From Sediminibacillus albus (GTDB lineage: Bacteria > Bacillota > Bacilli > Bacillales > Amphibacillaceae): 64,000 nt of DNA. The notes below the pieces were generated by a model. The model was not told the DNA's origin. It did not search any database and saw only the letters and a list, made by a program, of their open reading frames with translations. The stretch lies in the NCBI RefSeq assembly GCF_900101125.1, contig NZ_FNFL01000003.1:62001-126000 (forward strand), in the 5' to 3' direction. The position numbers were made by a program, and so were the translations under genes. Shown piece after piece: positions 7,922 through 15,234 of this stretch (positions are counted from its first letter, which is position 1; the number at the start of each line of letters is the position of its first letter).

Positions 7922-8923
7922 TCACACAATACTTCTTTTTTCTATTTTATCAATGTTTTCCAACATAATCCCCGTGCCTCTTGCTACACAATTCATTGGT
8001 TCCTCTGCTAACAGAACGGGTACTTTTAATTGATCAGCCAATAGTTGGTCTAAGCCGTGTAAAAGTGCCCCTCCCCCGGTCAAAATCACACCTCTGTCAA
8101 TAATATCTGCCGACAGCTCTGGAGGAGTATGTTCTAAAACTGTTTTGGCTGCTTGGACAATCATGAATACAGACTCACGTAACGCTACTTCAATTTCCTC
8201 CGACCGGATCGTGATTGTTCTAGGCAAGCCAGAAACCATATCACGGCCGCGAATATCAATGCCTTCATCACGGGCTCCCGGGAATACAGTAGCCACATTG
8301 ATTTTAATATCTTCTGCTGTTCTCTCACCGATCAACAGCTTATATTTTTTCTTAACATAATTAAGGATTTCGTGGTCAAATTTATCCCCTGCCATTTTAA
8401 TGGACTGGGCTGTCACAATATCCCCCATAGAAAGAACAGCTACATCGGTAGTGCCGCCTCCGATATCGACAACCATATTCCCGCTTGGTTGAAAAATATC
8501 CATTCCAGCTCCAATCGCTGCAACCTTTGGTTCCTCTTCTAAGTATATTTTCTTTCCGCCGGATTTCTCAGCTGCTTCTTTGATTGCTTTTTGCTCTACT
8601 TTCGTGATATTGGTAGGACAGCAAATCAGCATACGAGGTTTGGAAAGAAATCCACGAGCATTAATTTTATTGATAAAGTATCTTAACATCGCTTCGGTGA
8701 CATCAAAGTCAGCGATGACTCCATCCTTCAACGGGCGAATGGCCTCAATATTGCCAGGAGTCCGTCCAACCATACGGCGTGCGGCGTCCCCGACTTCTAA
8801 AACCTTTCCCGTATTACGATCCATGGCAACCACTGATGGTTCATTTAACACAATTCCTTTTCCCTTAACGTGAATTAACACATTAGCTGTTCCAAGATCT
8901 ATTCCAATGTCCCTAGAAAACAT
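7922..8923 (-). CDS. mbl: Rod shape-determining protein Mbl (MreB-like actin)
   Basis: 333 residues, the same length as B. subtilis Mbl. Actin-fold ATPase that forms membrane-associated filaments guiding lateral wall synthesis. Visible motifs: DIGIDLGTANVLIHVKG (phosphate 1) near residue 6, VVDIGGGTTDVAV (phosphate 2) near residue 160, and ILTGGGALLHGLDQLL (adenosine) near residue 290. Start chosen at MFSRDIG with AGGGAGG upstream. Its position directly after spoIIID and before flhOP identifies it as mbl rather than mreB or mreBH. An imperfect AT-rich inverted repeat spans its stop codon. Confidence 0.96.
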   Translation of the reverse strand: MFSRDIGIDLGTANVLIHVKGKGIVLNEPSVVAMDRNTGKVLEVGDAARRMVGRTPGNIEAIRPLKDGVIADFDVTEAMLRYFINKINARGFLSKPRMLICCPTNITKVEQKAIKEAAEKSGGKKIYLEEEPKVAAIGAGMDIFQPSGNMVVDIGGGTTDVAVLSMGDIVTAQSIKMAGDKFDHEILNYVKKKYKLLIGERTAEDIKINVATVFPGARDEGIDIRGRDMVSGLPRTITIRSEEIEVALRESVFMIVQAAKTVLEHTPPELSADIIDRGVILTGGGALLHGLDQLLADQLKVPVLLAEEPMNCVARGTGIMLENIDKIEKRSIV

Positions 8924-9099
8924 GAATTTTGATCCTCCCTGCCTAATATTGTGCGTCGTATCCGTCCCTGAACACAATGCTACTAATCATATATTTTATC
9001 ACAAATTCTCTGGATTAGTTAGCAGGAATGGAAAAAAATCTTATCAATTGCCATTTTCTTCATAAACTGCAGGCGAAAGGTTGTAACAGCAAGTAAAAA

Positions 9100-9130
9100 T
9101 TGGCTTCCGCCATTGCGGGCGGCAAGCCAA
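9100..9130 (-). terminator. Terminator after spoIIID
   Basis: TTGGCTTCCGCC pairs with GGCGGCAAGCCAA around a six-base loop, with T-runs on both sides. It separates spoIIID from mbl, so the two are not simply one transcript. Confidence 0.85.
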
Positions 9131-9195
9131 GGTTTTTATTACGTTTTTCTTGAATTAGACTTTATGGATCAAAGTATAAGCAAGTTTATCACCTT

Positions 9196-9489
9196 TTATT
9201 GACTTACTGGTTCTGCCGGTGTTTCGGTTTCATTGACGCTTGTATTCAAGCTATACTTCAGCTTTGTTGCTTCACCACCACGTAAGTGCCTGATCGCCTT
9301 ATGATGATCAAGAATGGATTTTACCTCATTGGCGAGATCCGGGTTGATTTCCGGCAGCCTTTCGGTCAAATCTTTGTGAACTGTACTTTTAGATACGCCA
9401 AATTCCTTGGCAATAACACGAACAGTCTTCCTTGTTTCTACAATATACTTCCCAATCCTGATAGTTCTCTCTTTGATGTAATCATGCAC
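9196..9489 (-). CDS. spoIIID: Stage III sporulation transcriptional regulator SpoIIID
   Basis: 97 residues from a GTG start. The sequence is nearly identical to B. subtilis SpoIIID over HDYIKERTIRIGKYIVETRK and the helix-turn-helix VRVIAKEFGVSKSTVHKDLT at about residues 24-43. The basic C-terminal DNA-contacting region HKAIRHLRGGEATKLKY follows, then a variable tail. It represses and activates sigma-E-dependent mother-cell genes. AGGGAGG lies nine bases before the GTG; the longer in-frame extension to 9606 is not family-like. The 9490-9766 stretch upstream shows no gene. Confidence 0.97.
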   Translation of the reverse strand: MHDYIKERTIRIGKYIVETRKTVRVIAKEFGVSKSTVHKDLTERLPEINPDLANEVKSILDHHKAIRHLRGGEATKLKYSLNTSVNETETPAEPVSQ

Positions 9490-9767
9490 ACCACTCGCCT
9501 CCCTGAGTTGTAAGTCCAAGGTGTGAAATGAGACATTAGGTGCTGATTTATAGGATGAATGGAGTAGACTATGTAAGAAGGAACAAAGCGGCCCGGTTAA
9601 TATCATCGTTGTCTAGTGGAATGCCCCGCAATACGCTCACCTCAGACCCTGCTTGAATGCTAGGTTTTTAACATTTTATTAAACCCCGCCATCATTTATG
9701 AATAAAATCGAAAAGTAGCAGAAAGAGGGACAGCCCTCACTGTGACAAGTCGTGGATTAGTATATAA

Positions 9768-9797
9768 AAAAAGCATTCCCTTGCAGGAATGCTTTTT
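9768..9797. terminator. Bidirectional-looking terminator downstream of the arbitrium-like locus
   Basis: AAAAAGCATTCC pairs with GGAATGCTTTTT around a six-base loop. For the minus strand it ends the unit containing the open frame at 9825-10058. Confidence 0.85.
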
Positions 9798-9824
9798 AGC
9801 TTTTATGACGTATGTTATAAAATG

Positions 9825-10058
9825 TTAACTCACTTTTTGTAGATAGACTGTAAGAAATTCCGAGGTTGACCGCTGGTTTATTTCTATATAAGGCTTACGT
9901 TCCAGCGGATAGTATCTTATTAATTCCGGTTGTAAACTCAGCCCAGCACATAATTCCGCCGTATCGTTAAATTCACTTAATTTTAGCAGAGTATCATGTC
10001 CAGGAAAAACAAATCGGACTTCATTTCCATAGGCAAGTAATTCATCAAGAAAATTTAT
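9825..10058 (-). CDS. Unrecognised 77-codon open frame with strong ribosome site but AUA start (aimX position)
   Basis: Reading from the ATA at 10058 gives INFLDELLAYGNEVRF... ending LTVYLQKVS, 77 residues with ordinary protein composition. An AGGAAAGGGG Shine-Dalgarno lies seven bases upstream. No ATG, GTG or TTG occurs in frame before the coding-like part, and a stop lies six codons upstream of the ATA, so either a rare AUA (or the neighbouring AUC at 10061) initiates or a start codon has been lost. The frame ends just before a good terminator. It follows the peptide gene at 10154-10369 and occupies the position that aimX has in phage arbitrium loci. I do not recognise the family. Confidence 0.45.
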   Translation of the reverse strand: MNFLDELLAYGNEVRFVFPGHDTLLKLSEFNDTAELCAGLSLQPELIRYYPLERKPYIEINQRSTSEFLTVYLQKVS

Positions 10059-10153
10059 GATATAGCCCCTTTCCTCTTACAACATTACTATATCATATTT
10101 GCTCTCCTGCCAAAAGCGACCAATTGACTATCTTAGCCATTCTCTTTTAACGG

Positions 10154-10369
10154 TTAACCTATCTCGCCGTAGTCTGGATCGTAATGTAAAGTGATAGGTT
10201 CCTCATCTTTAGGGTCTTTCTTTGGAGCTTCTGTTCCTTCCTCAGATGTTGGTGAATCTGCAGAAGCATCATACTGATTTGCCTTTCCTTCTTCCGCGAA
10301 TGCGGCAACCGGTTGAACCAAAGCCAAAACTACCAATAGAGCGAGCAATGAAACAAATCTTTTAACCAT
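10154..10369 (-). CDS. Exported peptide precursor, candidate AimP/Phr-like signal for the adjacent receptor
   Basis: 71 residues. A classical Sec signal peptide (MVKRFVSLLALLVVLALVQP, cleavage probable after AFA around residue 25) is followed by about 46 acidic, proline-containing residues ending HYDPDYGEIG. A strong AGGAGGG stands ten bases before the ATG. Phage AimP precursors are about 43 residues and release a C-terminal hexapeptide; here the matching end would be DYGEIG, although canonical phage peptides end in GA. Location immediately downstream of an AimR-family receptor, secretion signal, small size and a short tail after a spacer are all as expected for a receptor-peptide pair. It could instead be an unrelated small secreted protein. 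Confidence 0.7.
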   Translation of the reverse strand: MVKRFVSLLALLVVLALVQPVAAFAEEGKANQYDASADSPTSEEGTEAPKKDPKDEEPITLHYDPDYGEIG

Positions 10370-10474
10370 AGATAAAACCCTCCTAAAGAATTTTAATATA
10401 TAAAAAGATTAAGCTTTTTACCTTTGGATGCCCTAATCTCTATGTAGCCCCCTGGAGTCAGGCAATCTTTGGAA

Positions 10475-10526
10475 AAAAGTAATCCTTCTACCGAATGAAC
10501 TGTTACGGTAATGAACAATTACTTTT
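10475..10526 (-). terminator. Terminator/attenuator between receptor and peptide genes
   Basis: AAAAGTAAT pairs with ATTACTTTT, with an inner ACCG/CGGT stem. In the minus direction it runs into TTTTTT. It begins eight bases after the receptor stop, so expression of the peptide needs readthrough or its own promoter. Confidence 0.65.
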
Positions 10527-10533
10527 AAGTTAA

Positions 10534-11592
10534 TTAAGGCTCATGGCGTAAACTATTATTGTTCAGTGCCAGTAATGGAAGCCGCGAAAAAAAATAGTCG
10601 CTTCTTTTTACGATAAAATCATTATAAGAACGGAGCAGCAGCCCTTTATCCTGCTCTGCCATTCCTAAATAGTATTTTCGGAATGGGCTGTCCAGCGAAA
10701 TGCCTTTTAAAATTTTTCTTGCTTTCTCATAGTCTCCTTTTGCAATTGCAAGGTGAGCTTGTTCACTCGGATCCATCGTCGTAATGCCTTTAATTATTCC
10801 GAAGTGAGCGGAAACAAAAGGAAAATTTTGTTGTTCTATTGCCCTGATCAAGACTGCCTTATTATATAGAATGGCAATTCGTTTAGCTTCATCGAGATGA
10901 TAAACACATTGCACATAATTATCGTAAAGATAACTCAGCCCCAGATGCATATGGATATTAGCTTTTCTTTCCTGGCAGTATGACTCTGTCAATACTTGAA
11001 ATGCATACTTCCTCGCCAAAATTAATTCGTTTCTTTTCCAGTAATAAGTGAATAAAATTTCATTTAAACGGACGAAAAAAAGCGAGGATAAAAAGCTATC
11101 TTCTATTTCGTTAATCAATTCAGACTGCTGATCTAAATAATCACCAAGCTTTTCGAATTCATTCAAGTCGTAATATAGGTATATTTTCATGAAGCCTACG
11201 ATGCAATTCAGCTCTGCAAGATTTGTTTTAATTTGATTTATCTCTTCCAGCAGCGCGTGTTCCGGTATTGTTCCTTTTTTTCTTAACACTAACAAATCAT
11301 AGAGATATGCCCATTTCCGGTTGATAGAGTTGAGACTCTGTTTATTTATTAAGATGAGATCATCCAATTCCTGATAATAACCGTTCATATAGAGGAATTC
11401 CAATCCAGTCCTTTTTACATAATCAGACTCCGAAGTTAAGCAGAACTGCTTAGTCAAAAAAACTACTTTTTCTTCTGGATAGTCCCTGCTGATCATGTTC
11501 ATATAATCTTCGATAGTCAAATGTTTATGTAACATAGGATCCACCACTTCGGTCCTTTCAGTTTTTTTGCAGAGTACACCGCTCTCCTTCAT
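10534..11592 (-). CDS. AimR-family (arbitrium-type) peptide receptor, TPR protein lacking the N-terminal HTH
   Basis: 352 residues of helical TPR-like repeats. From memory of phage AimR proteins, MISRDYPEEKVVFLTKQFCL aligns with the segment that follows the HTH (IVKSQYPDREYELMKDYCL). LEFLYMNGYYQELDDLI matches the first TPR. The end EQAHLAIAKGDYEKARKIL ... YYLGMAEQDKGLLLRSYNDF ... FFSRLPLLAL matches the AimR C-terminal capping repeats closely. Only about 24 residues precede the aligned region (MKESGVLCKKTERTEVVDPM), too few for the helix-turn-helix that phage AimR carries, so it may act by protein contact as Rap proteins do, or on DNA in another way. Start chosen by AGGAGG six bases before ATG at 11592. 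A secreted peptide gene follows. No phage genes are nearby. Confidence 0.82.
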   Translation of the reverse strand: MKESGVLCKKTERTEVVDPMLHKHLTIEDYMNMISRDYPEEKVVFLTKQFCLTSESDYVKRTGLEFLYMNGYYQELDDLILINKQSLNSINRKWAYLYDLLVLRKKGTIPEHALLEEINQIKTNLAELNCIVGFMKIYLYYDLNEFEKLGDYLDQQSELINEIEDSFLSSLFFVRLNEILFTYYWKRNELILARKYAFQVLTESYCQERKANIHMHLGLSYLYDNYVQCVYHLDEAKRIAILYNKAVLIRAIEQQNFPFVSAHFGIIKGITTMDPSEQAHLAIAKGDYEKARKILKGISLDSPFRKYYLGMAEQDKGLLLRSYNDFIVKRSDYFFSRLPLLALNNNSLRHEP

Positions 11593-11645
11593 GGCATACC
11601 TCCTTTCGTTTGACAAAACCTATGCTAACTGGTCATGTTAGTTTA

Positions 11646-11673
11646 ATTATCGCATATAAGTTCTATTTTTCAA
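11646..11673 (-). promoter_or_regulatory. Candidate sigma-A promoter of the AimR-like gene
   Basis: On the minus strand, TTGAAA (11668-11673) and GATAAT (11646-11651) are separated by 16 bases, with TGC just before the -10 (extended -10 look). It lies about 55 bases before the ATG at 11592. A second possible promoter, TTGTAG-N17-TAATAA at 11713-11741, lies upstream. Confidence 0.55.
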
Positions 11674-11683
11674 CAGTAAATTA

Positions 11684-11697
11684 CGAACATTCGTTCG
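11684..11697. promoter_or_regulatory. LexA (DinR) SOS-box-like palindrome
   Basis: CGAACATTCGTTCG, a dyad containing GAAC-N4-GTTC, the core of the Bacillus SOS box. It lies ten bases upstream of the -35 TTGAAA and just downstream of the alternative TTGTAG/TAATAA promoter of the AimR-like gene. GAAC-N4-GTTC alone would be expected about once by chance in a window this size; the extra outer C/G pair and the promoter location make it more credible. Confidence 0.5.
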
Positions 11698-11852
11698 ACA
11701 CTTTCTGGCATTTTATTACATATTTCTCACTTGTTCTACAAGAGGCTTTTCGTTTTAGATCAAAAGTGTCGGTTGTAATTAATACTCTCCGCCTTAGGTC
11801 CTGGTTCTCGCCCATAAAAAAAGCCCGGGAAAAGTTCCCGGGGCTAATTATA

Positions 11853-12794
11853 TTATGCGTTTGCCATAGCTGCAGATGACTCGCGATCATCTGCTGAAGA
11901 CTCCTCTGAAATACTGTCTCCTGATTCATTCTCACTGTCTTCTTCTGTATCTGGGCTATCTTCCGTGGAAGAGTTACCCTCAGTTTCAGCTTCCTTTTCT
12001 GTCGAAGAGTCACCCTCGGTTCCGGCTTCCTCTTCTGCTGAAGAGCTGTCTTCCGCAGCTTTATCTTCTGCGTCTGCTTCATTTCCGTTAGAAGACTCAG
12101 ATTTCAATTCATTCAATTGACGGTTGAAGAATTCTTCAGGATTTACTGGATTCTCCCCTTGGCGCAATTCAAAGTGCACGTGTGTACCGCTTGCCTGGCC
12201 GAATAAGTTCTTGCCAGCAGTTCCTATCACGTCGCCTTGCTGAACTTTTGATCCAGCTTCCACTGAAACCTTATCCAGGCTAGCATAATAGGTAGTCACG
12301 TCATTTTGATGGGAAAGTTTCACTACATTGCCCAACAATGGATCCTCTTTAACTTCTATGACTTCACCGCTTAAAGATGCCGTTACATCAAAGCTTTCAC
12401 CTTCTGGGGAAGCAATATCGACACCGGTGCTCTGATAGTACTTATTGTTGTATAGAACAAGTGCTTTTTCTTGATCTTCACTATCTGCACTATAGTCATA
12501 GAACTTTGTTACAATCTCTGCCTGATCTTCTTCCTGTACTGGCATTTTGATTACTTCCTGCTGTTCAACTACTGGCTCGGCTTCTTCACCCATATCAAAT
12601 GGATTTTCAGAAATATTATCCACCTGCGGTTCGTTGTTGTCCAATGCTTGATCAGGGGTATCTAAGTTTTGATACCATAAAACACCTGTCAAAAGCAAAG
12701 CCGCCATCGTCAAGTAAAGTGCCGGGAAAAACCATTTCTTGCGAAAGATACGCTTCCAACCATTTTTTGAAACGTTCTTATTTTCCTCTCTCAT
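11853..12794 (-). CDS. spoIIQ: Stage II sporulation protein Q (SpoIIQ), M23/LytM-domain protein
   Basis: 313 residues. Forespore membrane protein that pairs with SpoIIIAH to link the two membranes during engulfment. A basic N-terminus (WKRIFRKKWFFP) precedes a membrane helix near residues 22-41. The LytM domain spans roughly 120-235, with SGEVIEV, AGSKVQQGDVIGTAG and THVHFEL. The first metal-site His of active LytM enzymes (HxGxD) is replaced: the sequence reads STGVD. It should therefore be catalytically dead, as in B. subtilis. The last 75 residues are a Glu/Ser/Thr-rich repetitive tail (AETEGNSSTEDSPDTEE), longer than in B. subtilis (283 residues in total). A sigma-F-type promoter lies upstream. 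Confidence 0.95.
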   Translation of the reverse strand: MREENKNVSKNGWKRIFRKKWFFPALYLTMAALLLTGVLWYQNLDTPDQALDNNEPQVDNISENPFDMGEEAEPVVEQQEVIKMPVQEEDQAEIVTKFYDYSADSEDQEKALVLYNNKYYQSTGVDIASPEGESFDVTASLSGEVIEVKEDPLLGNVVKLSHQNDVTTYYASLDKVSVEAGSKVQQGDVIGTAGKNLFGQASGTHVHFELRQGENPVNPEEFFNRQLNELKSESSNGNEADAEDKAAEDSSSAEEEAGTEGDSSTEKEAETEGNSSTEDSPDTEEDSENESGDSISEESSADDRESSAAMANA

Positions 12795-12813
12795 TGATCA
12801 TCACCTCAGCTAT

Positions 12814-12843
12814 CATTCTGAGCAGAAAATGAGAGTTATATAC
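12814..12843 (-). promoter_or_regulatory. Candidate sigma-F promoter of spoIIQ
   Basis: On the minus strand GTATA (12839-12843) and GCTCAGAATG (12814-12823) are separated by 15 bases, close to the sigma-F pattern GYATA-N15-GGNNANAAT with one mismatch. spoIIQ is a classic sigma-F gene in B. subtilis, so the match agrees with biology. Confidence 0.65.
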
Positions 12844-12931
12844 ATTTAAAAAACATTTTTTATAATTTAATGTTCGACAAAATATAAATTTTATTCCTAT
12901 TTTTACGTTATATTATCCGCAAAATAAAAAA

Positions 12932-12978
12932 GGGACCGTCTTTTACCTGCCAGATTTGGCAGCATAAATGAAGATCCC
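12932..12978 (-). terminator. Terminator after spoIID
   Basis: GGGACCGTCTT pairs imperfectly with AAGATCCC; inside is a TGCC/GGCA hairpin. In the minus direction it enters TTTTTTATTTT. It lies 13 bases after the spoIID stop. Confidence 0.7.
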
Positions 12979-12990
12979 GCGCTCTCTATG

Positions 12991-14040
12991 TCAGGAATTG
13001 GAAGCAAGCTGTGGAGCAGTTTGGCCGATCTCCTCAATATCTGCTCCCTGGTAATAGTACTGTAAAATTTCCTTATAGTTCTTTCCTTCTTTCGCCATTC
13101 CATTAGCTCCGTATTGGCTCATCCCGATTCCATGTCCGTATCCCTTAGTAGTGAAAATTAAATGGTTTTTCTTTTGTTCCAATTCAAAATCACTCGACCG
13201 CAGGTTAAGCTTTTCGCGGACTTCCCTTCCGCTAAACGACTTACCCCCAATAGTGATACTCGCAACGCGGTGGCTTGCGGTACGTTCAATGTCTGCAACC
13301 GCTGCTGAAGCAGGGTCGAAACTGACTCCCAGCGCCTGTTCCACTTCGCCTACAGTGAAGATTTTCTGATCCATGAACTTAGGTGACTCTTTATCCCACG
13401 GACTGGCGACACTCCTCAAATAAGGAAGTTCACCTTCCCAATATTTCTCCGAGTCCTCTGTGTAGCCATTGCTAGTCGAGAAAAAAGCAGGGGTAATCGG
13501 CTGGTCATCGTAGGTAACAATCTCCCCTTTTGTTCCTGCTACTGCTTCTAGGATTTTATTCATCTTCCAAGTGTAATCTGATCCCCAGGCCTCCCGCAAT
13601 TCTTTATCATTTTTATAAACCTGATGCTGGACCGTATCTGTCACATCCGCTCCTTGCGGGTTTTCGTCAGGTTCAGCGGTGAGATGGTTGACAATGTAAG
13701 TCCTGGCAGCCAATGCCTGGGCTTTCAATGCTTCCAACTCAAACTCTGCGGGCATTTCTGAGGCTACCACATTGGTAACATAGGATTCCAGGGGAACGGT
13801 TTCCACTTCTTCAGTTTCGGAGCGGAAAACCTTCACCGAAAATGCAGAATCCTTTTCCTGCAAAACCACTTGTTCTGTTTCTTTTGGCGTAGATGTTGTG
13901 GAACTTTTCTCGGTACCGCCGGCCTGGATGAACGGTACAACGATTAGCGTGGGGACAACTAAAATAATGGTAATCAGGCTGGCAATAATAACACTTGGAC
14001 CTTTCCACTTGAATGAAGGTGATTGCTTCAGTTTCTTCAT
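12991..14040 (-). CDS. spoIID: Stage II sporulation protein D (SpoIID), septal lytic transglycosylase
   Basis: 349 residues. Bitopic membrane protein that cleaves septal peptidoglycan glycan strands during engulfment with SpoIIP and SpoIIM. The N-terminus is basic, with a membrane helix at about residues 16-38 (VIIASLITIILVVPTLIVVP). The SpoIID domain includes VASEMPAEFELEALKAQALAAR near residues 90-112, whose first Glu is the catalytic base in the family, then FFSTSNGYTEDSEKYW and GYGHGIGMSQYGANGMA near the C-terminus, all hallmark segments. It lies upstream of spoIIQ as in B. subtilis, but murAA, its usual upstream neighbour, is 12 kb away. Confidence 0.97.
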   Translation of the reverse strand: MKKLKQSPSFKWKGPSVIIASLITIILVVPTLIVVPFIQAGGTEKSSTTSTPKETEQVVLQEKDSAFSVKVFRSETEEVETVPLESYVTNVVASEMPAEFELEALKAQALAARTYIVNHLTAEPDENPQGADVTDTVQHQVYKNDKELREAWGSDYTWKMNKILEAVAGTKGEIVTYDDQPITPAFFSTSNGYTEDSEKYWEGELPYLRSVASPWDKESPKFMDQKIFTVGEVEQALGVSFDPASAAVADIERTASHRVASITIGGKSFSGREVREKLNLRSSDFELEQKKNHLIFTTKGYGHGIGMSQYGANGMAKEGKNYKEILQYYYQGADIEEIGQTAPQLASNS

Positions 14041-14200
14041 AGGCGGCCTCCTTGTCTAGTTTGTCTACTAATTAATCTATACAGGAAGCAAAAACAATAG
14101 AACTACTTTTTCTGTAAAAGGATCACAATGTGATAGATTGTCCCAGCCAGGAAACCTGGCGTTTGGCAAGCTTCCCACATATGATTGGAAATACCAACAA

Positions 14201-14224
14201 TCCGCCAGCAAGTGTACTGGCGGA
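14201..14224 (-). terminator. Terminator after ykfD
   Basis: TCCGCCAG pairs with CTGGCGGA around an eight-base loop, with ATTGTTGGTATTT after it on the minus strand. It closes the dpp-ykf operon six bases before the ykfD stop codon is reached from this side. Confidence 0.75.
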
Positions 14225-14229
14225 ATGTT

Positions 14230-15234
14230 TTAGTAGACAGTTTCTTTTATCGGAGGATTATCCTGTATTTCTTTATTATAAAGATGACACGCAACATAGT
14301 GCCCATCTTCAACTTCCTGCCATTTCGGCTCAATTGCAGCACAGGCTTCCATCGCAAAAGGGCAGCGCGTCCGGAACACACAGCCGCTTGGCGGGTTAAT
14401 CGGACTTGGCAGCTCTCCTTCTAATATAGTCCGTTCCCTTTTATCCTCTACATCGGGGTCGGGAATAGGGATAGCCGAAAGCAATGCCTGCGTGTATGGG
14501 TGAAGCGGCTTTTTATATAAGTCTTTTCCATTTGTTAATTCAACCATGTTCCCAAGATACATGACGCCGATGCGGTCAGAAATATGCTTAACCATCGACA
14601 AATCGTGGGCGATAAATAAATATGTTAAACCTTTTTCTTTTTGCAGCTTCCGCAACAGGTTGACGACTTGTGCTTGAACAGATACATCTAAGGCCGAAAT
14701 CGGCTCGTCAGCGATGATAAACTCAGGATCAAGAGCCAATGCACGTGCAATTCCAATCCGTTGTCTCTGGCCTCCGCTGAACTCATGAGGATAACGGTTG
14801 GCATGATCCCTGCTGAGCCCAACCTCTTCCAGCAGCTGATACACTCGATCAAGGCGTTCCTGTTTATTAGGATACAGACCGTGGATCTCCATTGGCTCGG
14901 AAATAATCTCCTTAACTGTAGAACGGGGATTTAACGAAGCATATGGATCCTGAAAAATCATCTGCATACTACGGTGGAAGTCAAACTTATCTCTCTCTGA
15001 CAGCTCATGGACGTTTTTTCCGTTAAAAACCACCTCTCCGCCAGTTTGATTGTAAAGGCCCATAATCGTTCGCCCTATCGTTGATTTACCGCAGCCTGAT
15101 TCCCCTACCAGTCCAAACGTCTCCCCATGGTAGACTTCAAAGCTAACATCGTTGACGGCTTTTAATGTTTCACCCTTGCCGACCTGAAAAAACTTTTTTA
15201 AATGGCTGACTTGTAATTTACCATTTTCTTTCAT
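14230..15234 (-). CDS. ykfD: Peptide ABC transporter ATP-binding protein, OppF/DppF type (YkfD)
   Basis: 334 residues. ATPase subunit for peptide uptake. Walker A GESGCGKST near residue 45, signature SGGQRQRIGIARALALDP and Walker B FIIADEPISALD near 150-180, then the C-terminal Opp/Dpp extension with the Cys-rich INPPSGCVFRTRCPFAMEAC motif that can hold an Fe-S centre or metal. It overlaps the ykfC stop by four bases (ATGA), with GGAGG upstream of this ATG. The first gene cluster half (dppD) supplies the other ATPase, so this one probably completes the heterodimer. Last gene of the operon. Confidence 0.92.
   Translation of the reverse strand: MKENGKLQVSHLKKFFQVGKGETLKAVNDVSFEVYHGETFGLVGESGCGKSTIGRTIMGLYNQTGGEVVFNGKNVHELSERDKFDFHRSMQMIFQDPYASLNPRSTVKEIISEPMEIHGLYPNKQERLDRVYQLLEEVGLSRDHANRYPHEFSGGQRQRIGIARALALDPEFIIADEPISALDVSVQAQVVNLLRKLQKEKGLTYLFIAHDLSMVKHISDRIGVMYLGNMVELTNGKDLYKKPLHPYTQALLSAIPIPDPDVEDKRERTILEGELPSPINPPSGCVFRTRCPFAMEACAAIEPKWQEVEDGHYVACHLYNKEIQDNPPIKETVY

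Noticed and set aside
9490-9766. Sigma-E promoter and extra small gene upstream of spoIIID
   Set aside because: Partial -10-like sequences occur but no -35 at correct spacing; no open frame with a ribosome site.
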